A stretch of 64,000 nt of DNA from Kiritimatiellia bacterium (GTDB taxonomy: Bacteria > Verrucomicrobiota > Kiritimatiellia > CAIQIC01 > JAGNIJ01): assembly GCA_018001225.1 (NCBI GenBank), contig JAGNIJ010000019.1, positions 1-64,000 of the forward strand. Reading direction: 5' to 3'. A program made the translations under genes and the position numbers. This document shows, piece by piece, positions 61,476 through 64,000 of the stretch (within the stretch, counting starts at the first letter, position 1; every line of letters begins with the position of its first letter). The notes beneath the pieces were generated by a model. It saw only the letters and a list, made by a program, of their open reading frames with translations, made no database searches and was not told the DNA's origin.

Positions 61476-62692
61476 ACGCGATCGAAGCCACCCAGCTCGG
61501 CAAGGCGTACCGGAAGCAGGGCATCGGCCCGCCGACGCTCTTCGGCGCGCTCTCGCGCGGCCTGCGCGGGCGCCGGATCGAGGAGTTCTGGGCGCTCCGG
61601 GACGTCAGCTTCGGCATCGCGCGGGGCCGCACGGTCGGGGTGGTCGGGCCGAACGGTTCGGGCAAGAGCTCGCTGCTCGGGCTGGTCGCGGGCACGATCA
61701 CGCCCACGCGCGGGTCGGTGCGCACCGAGGGGCGGGTATCGTCGCTGCTCGAGCTCGGCGCGGGCTTTCACCCGGACCTCTCCGGCCGCGAGAACGTGTT
61801 CCTGAACGCGGCGCTGCTGGGCATCCCGCGCGAGGACGTCCGGCGGCGCTACGACCACATCGTCGCCTTCGCCGGCCTGGCCGAGTTCATGGACATGCCG
61901 GTCAAGCACTACTCCAGCGGCATGTACGTGCGCCTGGGTTTCGCCGTGGCGACGGAGCTGAACCCGGACGTGCTGCTGGTGGACGAGGTGCTCGCGGTCG
62001 GCGACATCGCCTTCCAGCTCAAGTGCCTGGACCGGATCCGGGATTTCCAGCGCCGCGGCAAGACCCTGCTGCTGGTCTCACACGCGCTCCAGACGGTCGA
62101 GGAATTCTGCCACGAGGCCTTCCTGCTGTACCGCGGCGAGATGGTCGCGCGCGGCGACCCGCCGGACGTGATCCTGAAATACATGACCTCCTTCATGGGC
62201 GAAGGCGGCTATCTCTACCGGCAGGAGTTCGGCACGCGCGAGGTGGAATTGACGAGCGTCGCGCTGCGCGGGCCGGACGGGACGGAGGCCGCCTCCTTCC
62301 AGACCGGCCGGGCCCTGCACGTGGACATCGGGTACCGCGCGAAGGCGCGGATCGAGAACCCGGTCTTCGGCTTTTCGATCAAGACGGGCAACGGGCTGTA
62401 CGTGTACGGCAGCAACACGCAGCTCGCGAAGTGCGCGGTGCCCTTCATCGAGGGCGAGGGCGCGATGCGCCTGACGCTCGATCCGCTGACGCTGAAGGGC
62501 GGAAACTTTTTCCTCTCGCTGTCGATCCACTCTCCGGATCACGCCGTGCAATACCACCGGCGCGAGGACTGGTACCCGTTCGTGGTGAAGGACCCGACCG
62601 AGGCCCCGGGCCTGTTCGAGCTCCACAGCGCATGGCACCCCCTGCCCCCGCCGCCGCCCCGCGCGTCCCAACAAACTTCCTCACGGGTGTGA
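61472..62692 (+). CDS. Polysaccharide ABC exporter ATPase with C-terminal sugar-binding domain (Wzt-like)
   Basis: A 406-residue ATPase partner of the permease. Walker A GPNGSGKSS (59-67), Q-loop region LLELGAGFHPDLSGRENVFLN, signature YSSGMYVRLGFAVA (about 150-163) and Walker B VLLVDEVLAVGD (about 171-182). Residues about 255-395 form a Wzt-C-like beta-sandwich (VELTSVALRGPDG, GYRAKARIENPVFGFSIKTG, GGNFFLSLSIHS), which in O-antigen exporters recognises the capped end of the finished chain. A proline-rich tail follows. This supports export of a terminally modified surface polysaccharide. Confidence 0.93.
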   Translation: MNAIEATQLGKAYRKQGIGPPTLFGALSRGLRGRRIEEFWALRDVSFGIARGRTVGVVGPNGSGKSSLLGLVAGTITPTRGSVRTEGRVSSLLELGAGFHPDLSGRENVFLNAALLGIPREDVRRRYDHIVAFAGLAEFMDMPVKHYSSGMYVRLGFAVATELNPDVLLVDEVLAVGDIAFQLKCLDRIRDFQRRGKTLLLVSHALQTVEEFCHEAFLLYRGEMVARGDPPDVILKYMTSFMGEGGYLYRQEFGTREVELTSVALRGPDGTEAASFQTGRALHVDIGYRAKARIENPVFGFSIKTGNGLYVYGSNTQLAKCAVPFIEGEGAMRLTLDPLTLKGGNFFLSLSIHSPDHAVQYHRREDWYPFVVKDPTEAPGLFELHSAWHPLPPPPPRASQQTSSRV

Positions 62693-62729
62693 AGAGGTTT
62701 GTTACGGATCAAGATGCCCGCGGCCGCCG

Positions 62730-64000
62730 TCAGAAAACCGGCCGCTTGACCCGCACGTTGTATTCGACGGCCTCGCGGCCGCCCGCCGGCACGTCGAACT
62801 CGTAGAGCAGCCGGCGGAAGACCTCGCGGCACGGCTTGGTGGAACTGACGAGCGACCACTCCAGGATCAGCGGGGGTTTTTCATCCAACTCCACCGTGAT
62901 CGCGCCGTCCCGGTCGTTGAGGACCTCGATCCGGAACACCTCGGTGTACGCGCCGTCCGGCAAGGATGTACGGCCCAGGCTCCCCCGCCGACCCGTAACG
63001 TCCCCGGCGGGGCCGAGGTCGATCCGGAGATCGGCATCGACGGGCGTGTGCGGCAGGTCGCCGGTCTGCAGAAGCTGCGACCGCAGGCTGCCGAGGAACA
63101 ACTGCACCGGGCCGGGCGGCAGGGGGATTCCGAGCCGGTGGGCGGCCGTGTTCGGCACGCCGATGAACTTGCGGAGCGGCCGGGGCGGCGACTCCAGCGA
63201 GGCGGAGAAATCCTCGGCGCGCAGGACGTAGCGCCGCGCGGCGGGGATGCGCGCGCTTTTGACCAGGAGGAACTCGGTGTCGGAACCGGCGGGCAGCTCC
63301 AGCCGTCCCGGCAGAGCGTACTCGTACTCGATCCCGGGTTCCGGCGGGCGCCAGCGCCATAGGTCGAACAGGGGGTTGAGCTCGTCGAGGAGGAGGAACC
63401 CGGGCGGCTTGGCCTCGTCGTCCGGGGGGCGCCGGCGGCCGACCAGTCGGATGACGGCATTGGAAAACGCTCGGCCGGCCCGGTTCTCGATGCGGACCCA
63501 GCCCGCCAGGTCCGCCGAGAGCGGCTCGCGCTCCTCCACGCGATCGCCCCGCACCACGACCTGGTAGCTGGCCGACCAGGTCAGCCCCGAGGTCTCGTAG
63601 AATACTTCGAGATCCAGGGCCTGCCGTTCGTCCGGCACGTCAATCCGGGCTTCCACGGAGACCGGCCCCGCCGGCGAGGCCGATCCTGCGCCCGCATACG
63701 GCTCCGGAGCCCAGACAAGGTCCGCCCCGCCCGCCGCGGCGGACGCGCCGGCCCGGCCCCATTCCCGCACATCGACGTCCAGCCGCCTCGCCCGCACCAC
63801 CAGCGTGGACAGGTCGATGCCGGCGGGAAGATCCTCCAACACCAGGGGTTGCGGGCCGCGGACCACGGACACCGTGCGGGTCTCGCGGACCAGGGCGCGC
63901 CCCTCGCCGATCGTGAGGAACACCTCGGCGCCCGAGGAGGCCGCCAGGCCCAGGAGGAGGACGGCCGCGTGCGCGTCGCGGCGGAAGAACCTATGGACGG
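62730..64000 (-). CDS. DUF4139 domain protein, 5' end beyond window edge
   Basis: The open frame continues to the right edge of the window: codons upstream of 63923 read VHRFFRRDAHAAVLLLGLAA then SSGAEVFLTIGEG, clearly a signal peptide, so the start codon is beyond 64000 and the internal GTG at 63923 is not the start. The visible 422 residues have YETSGLTWSASYQVVV (about 134-149), WVRIENRAGRAFSNAVIRLV (about 166-185) and C-terminal EWSLVSSTKPCREVFRRLLY, FDVPAGGREAVEYNVRVKRP, which matches DUF4139 C-terminal beta-rich proteins. Role unknown; probably periplasmic or surface. Convergent with the ABC exporter, 37 bp apart. Confidence 0.75.
   Translation of the reverse strand, partial: VHRFFRRDAHAAVLLLGLAASSGAEVFLTIGEGRALVRETRTVSVVRGPQPLVLEDLPAGIDLSTLVVRARRLDVDVREWGRAGASAAAGGADLVWAPEPYAGAGSASPAGPVSVEARIDVPDERQALDLEVFYETSGLTWSASYQVVVRGDRVEEREPLSADLAGWVRIENRAGRAFSNAVIRLVGRRRPPDDEAKPPGFLLLDELNPLFDLWRWRPPEPGIEYEYALPGRLELPAGSDTEFLLVKSARIPAARRYVLRAEDFSASLESPPRPLRKFIGVPNTAAHRLGIPLPPGPVQLFLGSLRSQLLQTGDLPHTPVDADLRIDLGPAGDVTGRRGSLGRTSLPDGAYTEVFRIEVLNDRDGAITVELDEKPPLILEWSLVSSTKPCREVFRRLLYEFDVPAGGREAVEYNVRVKRPVF

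Noticed and set aside
62730..63923. GTG at 63923 as the true start of the DUF4139 gene
   Set aside because: The frame stays open to the window edge and encodes a signal peptide upstream, so the real start is outside.

Overview
This is a high-GC chromosomal window from a Gram-negative bacterium. Outer-membrane and periplasmic proteins, nrfHA, an LPS/O-antigen type ABC exporter and ECF/anti-sigma control point to a diderm. A secreted protein with DSNGDGVPD-type calcium loops, a tandem-domain nucleoside diphosphate kinase, and very abundant short palindromic repeats fit the PVC group best (Kiritimatiellota or Verrucomicrobiota-like). That placement is inference; no rRNA gene is present to settle it.

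Layout. 0-7.2 kb: a gene cut by the left edge, aroB, two parvulin-type chaperone genes separated by a 268-bp miniature transposon (MITE), a DUF2156-type acyltransferase and a GNAT enzyme. 7.3-13.8 kb: a tightly overlapping anabolic run hisF-hisI-trpE-trpG, a TPR protein, then larB-larC for the nickel-pincer cofactor. 13.9-20.1 kb: a leftward operon ccsB-ccsA-(outer membrane protein)-tlyA-nadK, back to back with rightward nrfH-nrfA, so cytochrome c maturation sits beside the multiheme nitrite reductase it would serve. 20.2-27.8 kb: guaA, carB, then leftward psd-pssA (phosphatidylethanolamine synthesis) and class II fba.

27.8-38.9 kb: a 385-bp intergenic stretch with two hairpins whose loops are complementary, a KaiC-like/PEP-synthase-like fusion protein, membrane proteins, a CPBP protease, an AlkD-like repair protein preceded by a 28-codon ORF, tRNA-Ala(CGC), and an operon ndk(tandem)-aspartate aminotransferase-patatin. 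38.9-40.6 kb: a frameshifted ISAs1-type insertion sequence with an N-terminal DruA-like (DUF4338) domain. Its terminal repeats match those of the MITE at 2.9 kb. 41.3-49.9 kb: a two-winged-helix regulator gene bracketed base-to-base by palindromes, a secreted DUF4832-like protein, an ECF sigma/anti-sigma/periplasmic protein trio, a Tat-exported phosphoesterase, a VanZ-like protein, malQ and gtrA. 50-64 kb: an orphan AddB-like Fe-S nuclease, an envelope polysaccharide cluster (pyruvyl transferase family, large membrane protein, GT4 glycosyltransferase, Wzm/Wzt-like ABC exporter) interrupted by glpD, and the 3' part of a DUF4139 gene.

Two themes run through the window. First, several families of palindromic repeats occur between genes, at start and stop codons, and in frame inside coding sequences. 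Second, many first genes of transcription units have a recognisable -35/-10 pair only 6-12 nt before an ATG without a Shine-Dalgarno sequence, which suggests leaderless transcripts, while genes inside operons carry good Shine-Dalgarno sites or ATGA overlaps.
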